37,549 nucleotides of DNA, taken from assembly GCA_026770585.1 (NCBI GenBank), contig MU646403.1, forward strand, positions 211,739 through 249,287, written 5' to 3'. This stretch comes from Baffinella frigidus. Taxonomy: Eukaryota > Cryptophyceae > Cryptomonadales > Baffinellaceae. This document shows positions 1 to 12,000 of this stretch, in pieces. Under the pieces are notes generated by a model. That model saw only the letters and a program-made list of their open reading frames with translations, was not told the origin of the DNA and did not search any database. A program made the translations under genes and the position numbers. Each line of letters opens with the position of its first letter. Position 1 is the first letter of the stretch.

Positions 1-3000
1 CTTCTCTCCCCGCATTCGATAGATCGGATGACGTGACCTGAACGTGCGGCCTGGCTACGCGGGAGAGTTACATGTTATTTTACGCCCTGCGTCTTTCTAT
101 TATTTCCCCTTGAAATCGGCAAAAGTGGCCGGAAATACCCACACACAATTGACTTTGACCCTGCCGGCAACCGCAAGATAAGGTATTCTATCCGATCGGT
201 TGCCAAGTAAGGCCCTCCCTAGTAGGATCACGTCGGTTGGTATTCTATCCGATCGGTCGGCAAGTAAGGCAACCTTAGCCCTCCCCAGTAGGATGATGTG
301 ACCTGTACGTGCGGCCTGGCGCCTTCGCCATTTCGAAATCGTGCATGTCAACCTCCTGCTTTCGGGTTTCGGGTTTCGGGTTTCGGGTTTAGGGTTTCGG
401 GTTTAGGGTTTAGGGTTTAGGGGTGAGGGTTTAGGGTTTAGGGTTCAGGGTTTAGGGTTTGGGGTTTAGGGTTGAGAGTTTAGGGGTGAGGGTTTAGGGT
501 TCGGGGTTTAGGGTTCAGGGTTTAGGGTTGAGGGTTGAACCTCCGTGTACGCCGCAGGGTAGATTGTCACAGGCAGCTTCCCCCACCTGGGTCAGGAATT
601 GGGGTTGAGGGATTGGGAACCCTAAATCCAACCCTCAACCCTAATTGTCGCAGGCAAATTGCCCCACCTGCCCACACGGTGGGTTCTGCAGCCCGGTCAA
701 TTTATTTGATGAAAGCCCCGAGTGTACTTATGTGGGACGTGCCCGTACTAAACTTGGACACACCAGTACTACAGTAGGACGTGTCACTAGTTTAGAGTCG
801 CTTGGTACAAAGAGATGCAATCCATCAACCACACAGCGGGCTACGAAGGGATTTTCGGCCCAAACCAGGCCACCGTTCCGTTACCTTATCCATAGGAACC
901 CCCCCTATGGCCCTACGGATTGCCTACCGTAGGGTCGTAGGTCTGATCGCTTAAGGGTTATTCGAAATCCCTTCGAAGTCCGCTGTGTGGATGTCGACCG
1001 GTTTTCGGTCGCGATCCCCTTGGAAACTGTGTCGTTAGGCTCCTCGTTAGGCTCCTCATGTGCACGCCACCGCGTCCCCCCACTACGCGGGAGAGCTACA
1101 TGTCATTTTACACCATGCATCTTTCTGTTATTTCCCCTGAAATCGACAAAAGCTACCCACAAATAATTGACTTTCACCTTGCCGGCAACCGCATGATAAG
1201 GTATTGTATCCAGTCGGTTGCCAACTAACCCTCCCCCGTAGTAAGCTTAGCTATCTCGAAATCATGCATGTCACCCCCCTCCGTGTATGCCGCGGGTTAT
1301 ATGGTCACTGGCAGCTTCGGGTTTAGGGTTCAGAGTTTAGGGTTTAGGGTTTAGGGTTTAGGGTTTAGAGTTTCGGGTTTCGGGTTTGAGGTTTCAGGTT
1401 TAGGGTTCAGGGTTTAGGGTACAGGGTTTAGGGTTTAGGGTTTAGGGTTTAGGGTTTAGGGTTTAGGGTTTAGGGTTTAGGGTTTAGGGTTTAGAATGGT
1501 TTAGGGTTCGTGACAGCAAAGGCTCGATTTCGTCAAGAACACTCGAAATTTCGAGATTTTGTGTACCGGGTTGTCTTACCGGATAGCGTCTGGTGCCGAC
1601 TCTTTGCACCGAAGGATGAAGGTGATAGCCGTAGGGTTGGTTAGCTGAAACGGGGAGGCGGCACGCGACAAGAAGATGTTAAAAGGTTACCTACCCCGAG
1701 TCGTATATCACCAGGTATACAACGTATACTAAGATGGTCTGGTGCCGACCTTTCCACCAAAGGAGGAAGGTAATAATCTGGTGCCGACTCTTTCCACTCA
1801 CAGAGAAAGTGTCCGCGTATGTGGGAGTGATCAAAGCTTAAAGGACCTCAAAGGCTAAAGGACCTCAAAGGCTTCAGGACGTACAGGGACGGTGCACCGA
1901 TTCGTCTTGCCGGATAGCAGCATGTAGAGCGCTTCACCCCCCCGCACCTTCGCTCCACACGTGATTTCAGAACTCAAAGGTTCAGGGTTCAGGTTTTAGT
2001 TTTGCACATGCCGAAAGCTGTTTCGAGTTTCGGGTGTAGGCTTCAGGGTGTCAGGACGCTCGCACGCGCCAAGAGCGCCTTGTTCGTAGAACAATCCATG
2101 ACACAATTCGCAACCTACCTTCGTTGTATTCAGATAAATTCATGACACAATTCGCACAATATTCTCCTTGCATGTCGACCCTGGTCTCGGGTCCATATTC
2201 AATGTGCGCGGAGCAAGTCAACAGAAAACCCCTCCTAGTAATTTTGCGAGGGGTTTTGATATTCTCCTAGGCGTTTTGCGCGGGATTTTGGGATTCTCCT
2301 AGGAATTGTGCATTTTTGTTTGTTTTAGAATTCTCCGAGGAATTGGGGCGTTACCGAGGGGTAGAACGCCTCGACAATTCCGGCCGGCGAGAAAATGATT
2401 CCATCCCGCGCCCCATCCTGACCCTCCCCCCCGTCCCTCTCGTCCTCGCGCGTCTCGGCAGACCCCGCCCCCTCATCAGCGCGCCGCGCGCCCTGCCACG
2501 CCAGAGTGTACGAGGGGGTTGGAGTTTTTAAACCGCGTCAGGACACGGTTGTTGACTTTTGAAAACTACTGCCTTGAGAGGGAATTGACTTTTGACGACC
2601 CCTTCCGAGACTCCGGCGTAGTGCCATGCAGAACAGCTGCGTTGACGGTGGAGAGATCGGTAATTTATTGCCAAACAACCAGCGTCAGCGCTGCACATGC
2701 CTTCCGCATTGTGCTTCATACTGTACCCCGTGTCGGCCGCTCTTACGAGCTTTTTCCTGATGGATTCTATCTCCACCTCCTATCTTGACGGTGCACTTAT
2801 TTGGATGCGACCTGCCACCAAAATTATAATAGATGGCTTTACAACCCATTCAAAACATTGATTGTAATGGTGTGTACCAGAGTCGCGTCCAAACACGTCC
2901 ACTATCAACGTAGCCGTTCGGCATTACCTACCGCTGCGCCGCGGATCCATGCGTTTCAGGGGGGGTTGGAAGATGCGTGCCGTCTCTCGGCATAGAGACG

Positions 3001-6000
3001 GTGCCACTGAGGAGGACTTTCACCTCGCACCACACAAAACGGAACAATCAAAACCTGACTGGCATGTGAGATTCGTATTTGTGACCTGGCGTGACCCTCG
3101 AACATGCGTGCCGTCACGGGAGACGCTTCGTGCTTCTTGCTTCTCGACGATACGTGTTATCGGGAGACATGCGAAAATACTCTGGGTCTGGCAGGTTATG
3201 GACTCCCGAACAGGTTATTTGGGTGCCGGCGTTACATTTCCCCTTGAGGGGGAGATGGTGTCGCCGAGGAGGAGGTTGTCGAAGGAGACGATGCCTCCGT
3301 TGACCAGGACGAGGATCGTTGGCTTGCCGAGAGCGAGGATCGCCCGCGCGAATGCTTCTTGGAGCCCTGTGGGGTGCGATGCCCGTCACGGTAATCACTA
3401 GATATCTAGCGGTACAACAGTACAACAGCACAACTTTTCAAGTCGTCGAAGGAGACGATCCCTCCGTTGACCAGGATGAGGATCGTTGGCTGGCCGAGCG
3501 CGAGGATTGATCGGGCGAAGGATGGTTGGAGCCCTGTGTTTTTGCAGCGGTGTCATAGCAATCACAGTTGTACAGTTATAAATGTAGTTGCAGATTTGTA
3601 GAGGTATTTGTACAGTTGTTCAGTTAGTTGTTCAGTTAGTTGTACAGTTAGCCATCCCTCCATTGACGAGGACCAGGGTCGTTGGCTTGCCGAAGGCCAG
3701 GATTGATCGGGCAAAGGGCTCCCGGAGGCCTGGGGAGTGCGATGTCTTTCACGGTAATCATGATTACAACGTCACGGTTGTACAACCAACTGTACACCGG
3801 TACACCTGTACAACTGACTTGCGTACAACTGAACAACTAACTGTACACCTGCATAACTATCTTGACAACTGTACACGTCATTGTCCTTCCGTTGACGAGG
3901 ACCAGCATGGTTGACTGACCGAGGGAGAAGATTGATCGAGCGAAGGGTGTTTGGAGGCCTATGTGGGGGGATGCAGCGGTGTCAATCACGGCAATCTCAT
4001 CCGGAAGAATTCAAGTTGAACACGATCTGGCAACGAAAATTACCGCACAATTGTTTTTCACTATTACTGGAAAGGACCAATTGTGTAGTAATTTTCGCTG
4101 CCAGATCGTATTCAACTTGAATACTCGGCGGGATTGAATCACTGTACAACTGACTGTGCATGTGCACAACTAACTGTACACGTGTACACCTCTGCACACC
4201 TGTGCAACTCCGTACACCTGTAAAAGTGTACAACTGTACAACCAGCTGAACAACTAACTGTACACCTGTCAATTCGAATGCAACACACCGTGACCTTGGG
4301 AGAGGGGTTCCTACGGATAGGTAGAGCGTTTGCGGTAATTGTTGTCCGTTTTGGACGTACGGTTTTCCGGTTTTGAAAGGGACTTGCAAGACGCGACAAG
4401 GATTTTAAATAGTACCAGAATTGCGCCTCTTGGTACTATTTAAAATCCTTGTCACGTCCTATAAGTCCCTTTCAAAACCGGAAAACCGGAAAACCGTACG
4501 TCCAAAACGGACAACAATCACCGCAAACGCTCCAACGGAAAGGTGGCCATTTAGACCAAAAATCGCTTGGTAGGCTCCTGTGTGGTACATGATAATGATG
4601 ATGGAAGAGGTTTCGGGCGAGGACCTGGGAGGCGGGTGTCGTGGCTCTCACACGCCTCCTCGCCTCCACTCCCCAAACCCTGCGACCTACCACAGCCAAC
4701 TCCGAATGGTAATCTCCGTTAACTTCTCCGGAGGAACCTTCCTATGTTCCTGCGGGTTGCCTACCGTAGGGTCCTAGGTCTCATCGCTTAGGGGTTATTC
4801 AATCCCTTCGAAGTCCGCTGTGTGGTTATGATAACGCAAGAGGGTTCGGGCGAATACCTGGGAGACGGGTGTGGGGGCGATCGTGCCCTTCATACTCCTC
4901 CTCGCCTCCAATCCCCAGGCACAGCACCACCACATCTGCCGCCTGTAATAATACAAAACAATTTAAAAGTCGTAGGAGCCCCCCTACCTACCGTAGGCAA
5001 TCCGCAGGCTGTAAGTACCTCGCTGGCGTTAGCGTTTTGCATGAGTGTAGGGTGTAGGGTATAGGGTCCCTCATACTCCTCCTCGCCACAGATGTGGTGG
5101 TGCACAGCACCACCACATCTGCCGCCTGCTCGAGAAGCGAAGGTGCGGGACAATTCATGAATTGTTTCACGAACAAAGCTTTCACGAACAAAGCGGCCTT
5201 GGCACGTGCGAGAGCCTTGGAATCACGTGTGCGGCGAAGGTGCAGGGAGGTGAAGCACTCTACATACTGATGTCCGGCAAGACGAATGCCTGCACCTCAC
5301 ACCGCATCTGGAGCGCGAACGAAGGCATCAAGGCGATCTCGTTGGACACGTTCATTCGCTCACCCAGACTCGCGGATGAAGTCACCCTGGCGGAACTTGA
5401 TCCACAAACGAAGGTCTGGGTGAGCAGGTAGCAGATCGTGTGGTACGGTGAGGGGAAGCACTGGAGCGCGAACCAAGGTATCAAGAGGCGCCACCATTCA
5501 GTCACCCGGGTGAGACTGCATCCAAAACCGAAGGCCTGGGTGATCATGCCGCAGCCGCCTTCTGGTACTGTGCCTACTGAGGGGAAGCACCCGCGCGGCA
5601 GATAGGGCGTTGGGAAGGGAGGGGTGTCCGCCTATGGTGAGAGCAATCAAACCCCCTAAAGGACCTCAATGCTCGAGGTTGCACCTGTGCGGCGGCTAGG
5701 GCGTTGGCGATGCCAGGGCGCGCATCTGTCTCGTTGGACACGTTCATGCCGACCCCCCCCACCACCGACACCGCCCCTGAAAAGGATAACGCACGCAACG
5801 TCTTAGTTGCCAGGAGTGTGGGTAGTGAGGGTAGGAGGGCACGATGGGGAACTCCGACCATGCCACTACATATCAGGAAACTCAAAAGGAGGAGGATGGG
5901 TCTTGTTGGACACGTTGATGCCCCCTCCACCACCGCCACCACCCCTGTGCGCTTGAGAGTGAGGTGTTCAGCTAAACCGCAAATTCGTCGTGTGGGCCGA

Positions 6001-9000
6001 GCCAAATTGTTGGTGGTTGGAACCCTCCTCGACTTCAGGGGAGTTCTAGGTTGGAAGTTTGGTAGGTAGGTAGGCAGCCACACGGTGGGCTACGAACGAT
6101 TGGACGGGACTGGAATTCAGGGTGTTACGGGACCAAATTGCACCAGAAAATCCTTCAAGTTAACTGCCTCAAGGCAAGTTGACTTTGGATGAAAGGTTCG
6201 TGGTCCACCGTGTGGGTAGGTAGGCGGGGTTGTGCACCATTGTGACAATGAAATATGATACGTGAATTGGAAAATCAACTTTGAGACAACTTTTGCGTAA
6301 TGAACTGTGATATTAACCTATGATGATGTTATTGGGGACTGTGCACCGGTGCACAGTCCCCCCGTACCTACCTGCGCAGGTAGACCTGGGAGCAAAAAAC
6401 GCACTTCACTTCACAGTGGGTGGTTGGTAGGTTGGCGAATTGGTAGGTAGATTCGTGCGACTGTGCACCAGGGTGCAGAGCCGCAAAGGCCTCTCCGATC
6501 TCAAAACAGTAATAGCAAAGCACTTGTGTAGTAAATTCCGGTGCGCCAAAAACGATTAATTAATGATTTTGTGGAGATGAACTAGGGTGCAGATCAGCGA
6601 AGGCCTCTCCGACCGGTGGCTGAAGTTAACTGCCTCGAGACAAGTTGACTTTTGATGAAAGGTTCGTAGTCCACCGTGTGGGTAGATTCGTGGGGCTGAG
6701 CACCTGGGTGCAGCGCCGCGAAGGCCTCTCCGATCGACGGCCAGCACGTCGTCTCCGCCCCGAAGCACAGCTGGTCAACCGCGTATCCTGCCAGGAGATC
6801 GCGCTTCGAGATTGCGTGAGGGCCCACAACCTGTTGGCGGGGGACGTGACTCAAACATCCGGGGACGTGACTGAATAACCCAGTCGCTTCGAGATTGCGT
6901 GAGGACCCACAACTTGTCAGCGGGGACGTGACTAAAAAAAACGTGGTCGGTATCTGCCTGCACCTGGAAACATTCCGGCGGGGGGCATTGGGCTCTTTCG
7001 GGAGCAGGTCTGCCATGGGGTACACCACCCCGTCGAGGTGAACACAGTGCCCCACGTGTCTGCAGTGCGTAAGGGCCCACAACCTGTGAGCGGGGGACGT
7101 GACTCAAACGTCCGGGGACGTCACTGAACAATGCCTGACTAACCGAATTAACGTCAGGGGACGTGACTGAATAACGTCAAGGGACGTGGCTGAATAACCC
7201 AGTCGCAACAACCTGTCTCGCACGAGCCCCAGCGGACCGCACCGCAGTCCCAAAGTGCATCATATTTATCCTGAATTATTGCAGTATCCCGATGACAACG
7301 CCGCTGATGTTTCAGCTTCTCGGAACCCGAACACCTGAGCCTGCACCCGACCTTCTGAAGCGGGGCTTATCCGGAGAAACCTATTTTTTCTTTCATTTCC
7401 TGGCAACGAAAATTACTACACAGTTCGTTCTTACTAGTACTACTGAAGTATTTGTGAGGTAATTTTCGTTGCTAGGAAATTAAAGAAAAATAGGTTTCCC
7501 CGGATAAGGGCGTTGGGCGAAGGTCAGGCACACGTCTCCAGTTCCGGGTTCCGGGGTTTCCGCGTTCCCTGTTCCGGGTTCCGGGTTCCGGGTTCTGGGT
7601 TCCAGGTTCCGGGTTCCGGGGTTTCGGGGTTTAGGGGTTTCCGGGTTCCGGGTTCGCTTCCGGGTTCGCTTCCGGGTTCCGGGGTTCGGATTCCCGGTTT
7701 CGGGTTCCGAGTCTCGGGTTTCGGGTCGCGGAGTGTGGGGTTTCGGATGTGGAGTGTGGGGTGCAGGGTTTGAGGCACACCGCCAGAGAAGCGTCGGGCG
7801 CGAAGGGTAGGATCGCCCCGTCGTTGCAGAGCAGCCGTATCCCTTAAGTGGCCACGCAGTCAAATTTGACTGCCAAGAGGTCCTAGGCAGGTCCTAGGGC
7901 CCTACCGTAGGGCGTATGCGCCTACTGGCCACTTAAGGAATACAAGGTCACGCACACGTCTCCGGTCCCGGGTTCCGGGTTCCGGGTCTCGCAACTCCGG
8001 TTCCCCCAGTCTGGGTTTCGGGTCTCGAGTCTCGGGTTTCGGGTCTCGATTCTCGGGTTTCGGGTCGGACCGCAAGAGAAGCGTCGGATGCGAAGGGGAG
8101 GTCCCGTCGTTACGCAACATCACTATACACGGTCACGCACACGTCTCCGGTTCCGGGTTACGGGTCTCGAATCTCGAGTTTCGGGTTCCGGGTTTCGGGT
8201 CTCGAGTCTCGGGTTTCGGGTCTCGAGTTTCGGGTCTCGGGTGTCGGGTCGGACCGCGCGAGATGCGTCGGAGGCGAAAGGGAGGAACGCCCCGTCGTTA
8301 CGGAGGAGCACTACGCTTTGTTCCGTGTTCTAGGTACCGGGTTTTCTGGGTTCCTGGTTTTCTGGGTTCCGGGTTTTCTGGGTTCCGGGTCTCGGGTCCC
8401 GGGGTTCGGGTCGAACCGCAAGAGAAGTGTCGGGGGCGAAGGGCAGGATGTCCCCGTCGTTACGGAGGAGCACTATGCTTTGCTGCGCGGCATCCAGGTT
8501 CGCCTGGCAGAGAGCGAGAGGTGCATTGTTGAAATCGTGCACTACCGAAACCCCCAAACCTGTAGCCCGTACGAGAAGGGGACAGTCCATCTAACGAGCG
8601 AGAAGGGGATAGTCCATCTAAACGTAATCCATATGCCTTACGGATCAGAACCGTAGGGACATAGGGGGTGCAACGACGTTGCGCAACAGCACTACGCTTT
8701 GCTGTGCTGCATCCATGTTCGCCTGCGAGAACAACCGAAAAGGGCAAGACAGGAACGACGGTGACCCAAATGCGTTGGCTGTTGGAGCTCAGACGCAGAT
8801 ATCACCCCCCCAGACATTTAAATTAAATGCTCGAAATGCATACTTTTGGGGTCAGATTCTGCCTGAAGTTGCCAAATTCAACTTCAGGCAGAATGAGACC
8901 TCAAAAGTATGCATTTCGAGCATTTAATTTAAATGCCTGGGGGGATGAGAACATTTCGTATCTCCGCATTTGGTTTTTGCGTGGAGGTAGAAGTGGGAGG

Positions 9001-12000
9001 CGGTGTGGGTTTGATGCACATCACCAAGCACCGAGAGTCATGGCGTTGTTGCACCGCTCACTGCGGATCAAACTTCAACGCCACCGTTGGTGTCATCCTG
9101 GTAAACCACTCGAGGCTGGAAGAGGGAGTATTTCAAATGTGGGGTTGTTAAATTTAGTACCAGTCACGGGGAGGCTTGGTCACGTATCTGGGGGAATTCC
9201 CTTAAATACGTGACCAAACGCCCCTATTTGTGTGAAATTTACTACACATATCTTTTTTTCTCTTCACTTGTAAAATAACCATGTTTTTAAATAGTCACAT
9301 TTCGAGCCTCGAGTGGGTTGGCGCGGTTTTTCGAGTTGGGTAGTTCGGGGCTTGGGTCTTGAAAAAAATTAAGGTCGTGACACGTTTTGCAACGCATCAA
9401 AAATTATATGCCGTTGACCAGCCAGCACGCTTGAGTACAAACCACGGACAGCTCCACGCAGGCAGTAGGCGGGCGAGGTCTAGCTCTGAGGAGCGGGCGA
9501 GGTCTAGAATGCACACACAATGGAGCCGTCCCCACGCTCAAACCATGAGAATGCTGTGACACTGCACCGCAAGCTCCTAGCTCTTCCTCAGTTAATCTGG
9601 GCTCCTCATTAGGTACATTTTGATGCTCTTTGTACTAGAGCGTTTGTACCTAGTCCTCATCTAAATGTATTTAATGAGCAGACCAGATTCACTGAGGCAG
9701 AGCTAGGAGGTTGCGGTGCACAGCCACACAGCGGACTAACAAGGCATTCGTCAAAAACCCACCAGCGATACGACATACAACCCTACGGTAGGCAACCCGC
9801 AGGGACATAGGGGGGTTCCTACGGATCAGCGGCAAGGCGAGGTACCTGTTGGTGCGCAGTCGAGTTGACCGCCTCCGCCCCGATGGTCGCGTACACCTGT
9901 TCCAACAACCGAAAACGCTAAGTCAACCTACCCTGAAATCTGGCCACTTAAAAACCAGCTAGAGACCTCTGGTTCCAACCATCATACGGCACTTGTTCAG
10001 AACGCGGATATAGCGGTTTTCTACTCAACTGTCCCAATGGCTCCGACGGAGTAGGGAGTTTCCCCAAATGTCATACGTCCGATGGCCGCGAAGACTTGGC
10101 TGGTCCTGAGTCTCTGCGAGGCTGCGACAGGGGGGGGGGGGGCTTTGCGAGGCCTGTGTAAGCCTGCCCAAGGATTTGGGATGTTTGGGGGGGGCATGCA
10201 CGCGTGTGCTAGGGTATTTGGGGGTGTGGGAGGGTGTGGGAGGGTGTGGGAGGGTGTTGGGGGAGGGAGGCTGTACTCGGAGCAACAGCACGCGTTCTCG
10301 GTTCTCCCCCAGACACAGCCTCGATGGGGGTCCATACAAGGCGGCCGTGTTGGTACCAATAAAGTTCTCTCTCACACAGGAGGAGGAGGGGGGGGGGGGC
10401 TGCTCCTCGAGCGGGTCGGGGAGGCCGCTCCGGAAACACTATCATCCGGGAACATTTTTTTTAATTGCCCTTAAACCGGGTTCTGGTCCTAATTAAATAG
10501 ACTTAGGGCCTTAATTGACCTTCGTCCAACTCATATGAACAAATAGGGATCCATTTTCTTTTAAATTAAACACGTCCCCGGATTATCTCGTTTGTCAGCA
10601 CGCGGGAGACGCTGCGGAAGCGCTTATGGTGGGCTACGAAGGTTTCGGTTCCGCTGGATTTAGCGGTAACGTGACCAAATTTGTATTGGAAATCCTTAAA
10701 AGTTAACCTGTCTCCTGGGTAAGTTGACTTTTGATGAAACGTCCGTAGTCCACCGTGTGAACACGCTCCAGCACAAGAAGCATCTACATGTACTGAATGA
10801 GGAGCCCAGATGAACTGAAGCAGAGACAGACATCGCACTGCTAGGGCGAAGCTTTTGTATGAGTCAATTCAAGGCGAAAATCGGAAATCGAAGTACACCG
10901 ATGGTGTATCTCGTTTCTCAAGTTGACAGATTTGTGGGGGTGTTGGGAAGAGAGGAGAGTCCTGGACCTGCCCCTGAAGCGGATCTGCAAGGCAACCCTG
11001 TTCAACACTGATTGTAATGTTGATAGACTGAGGGAGAGGGTGGACCTGGCCGTCCAGGGGGTCGGCGAGGCCGGTGCGGAAACGCTCGTTTGTTAGCACT
11101 CGCGCCACCGCCTCGTCGACTCTTGCCTCCTGGTTAGGGTTTCGTGTTGAGTGTTTGCTGTTTGGTGTTTGGGGTTGGGAGTTGAGCGTTTAGCGTTCAG
11201 GGTTTGGGATTTCGGGTTTCGGTTGAAGGGTTTAAGGTTTAGTGTGTGGGGTTGAGTGTTGAGGGGTTCCGACCCACACGGTGCCTCGGGAGATAGCTTC
11301 ACGGATGCTCTCTCCAGGTCCTGCTGCAACCTAGCATCCACAATGGCTCCAACGTCTGCCGGGGCGGGCCTATCCCCGGATAGTCCTCACACTCGGCCTC
11401 ACTCGAGTTGACTGTCGCACTGTTCTCAAGTTGACATGCTGAGTCTGCGGTACAAATCCGTCAACTTTGTAGCGGAAAAGGGCCCGGTCGCACCAAACTG
11501 GTGAGCCCAAATAGACTGCGGCAGATCAACCTAGCACCCTCCGAGGGAATACACAGCGGTACCACCACGTCGATACCATCCTTTCCCCTCGAAAAACGCA
11601 CTCTAGGATGGAATACACGGTGGTGTCTCTGTGTTTCTTGGGGCACGGGGCAGGGTCCCACGCCAGGTTGATCGAGGAAAACCGACGCCTTATCCACGTA
11701 AGATCTATCGAGGTTGACTCAAGGATTCAATGGGTTTCCCTGGAAAGATGTCAAAAAGGATGTTTCGATCATCCTGGCGTGGTGCCACCCCGTCACCCAC
11801 AATGGTCACCACTCTGCGACACGGGGTCCCTGCCAGAGAGAGAGAGTTTTACTTGACGACCAACTGGTCCGGATCCGCTCAGGGTTTAGGGTTTCACGGT
11901 GGTATCTCTGCGTTTCTAGTGGCACGGGTCAGGGTATGGACCCGGACGGTTTGGGGTTCAGGGTTTACGGTTTACATTTCAGGGTTTGGGTTTCGGGCCA

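Larger units (their letters stand above)
648..1318 (-). repeat. Echoes of GH3 exons Q and R
   Basis: WGNLPAT lies at 648-676. At 1273-1318 the sense strand reads KLPVTI, a stop, then PAAYTE. DMHDFEIAK follows at 1245-1270. The Q and R echoes at 1245-1318 are adjacent, so a piece spanning both exons may have been copied. Confidence 0.72.
3395..4270. repeat. TGTACAACTG-type imperfect repeats between exon P copies
   Basis: Blocks of GTACAACAG, GTTGTACAGTTAG and ACAACTGTACACCTG units lie at 3408-3432, 3575-3655, 3770-3875 and 4140-4265. One block stands behind each copy of exon P, so block and exon were probably copied together. Confidence 0.8.

Noticed and set aside
3395-4270. CRISPR-like array of regularly spaced similar units
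   Set aside because: The units are copies of a coding exon with splice sites, separated by TGTACAACT repeats. The sequence is eukaryotic, and there are no conserved short repeats with unique spacers.
7480-8333. Open frames on both strands rich in GFRVPGSGF or PEPGTRNPE repeats
   Set aside because: They are translations of GGGTTCCG-type telomere-like filler. They change frame with repeat unit length, and real exon pieces lie in other frames within them.
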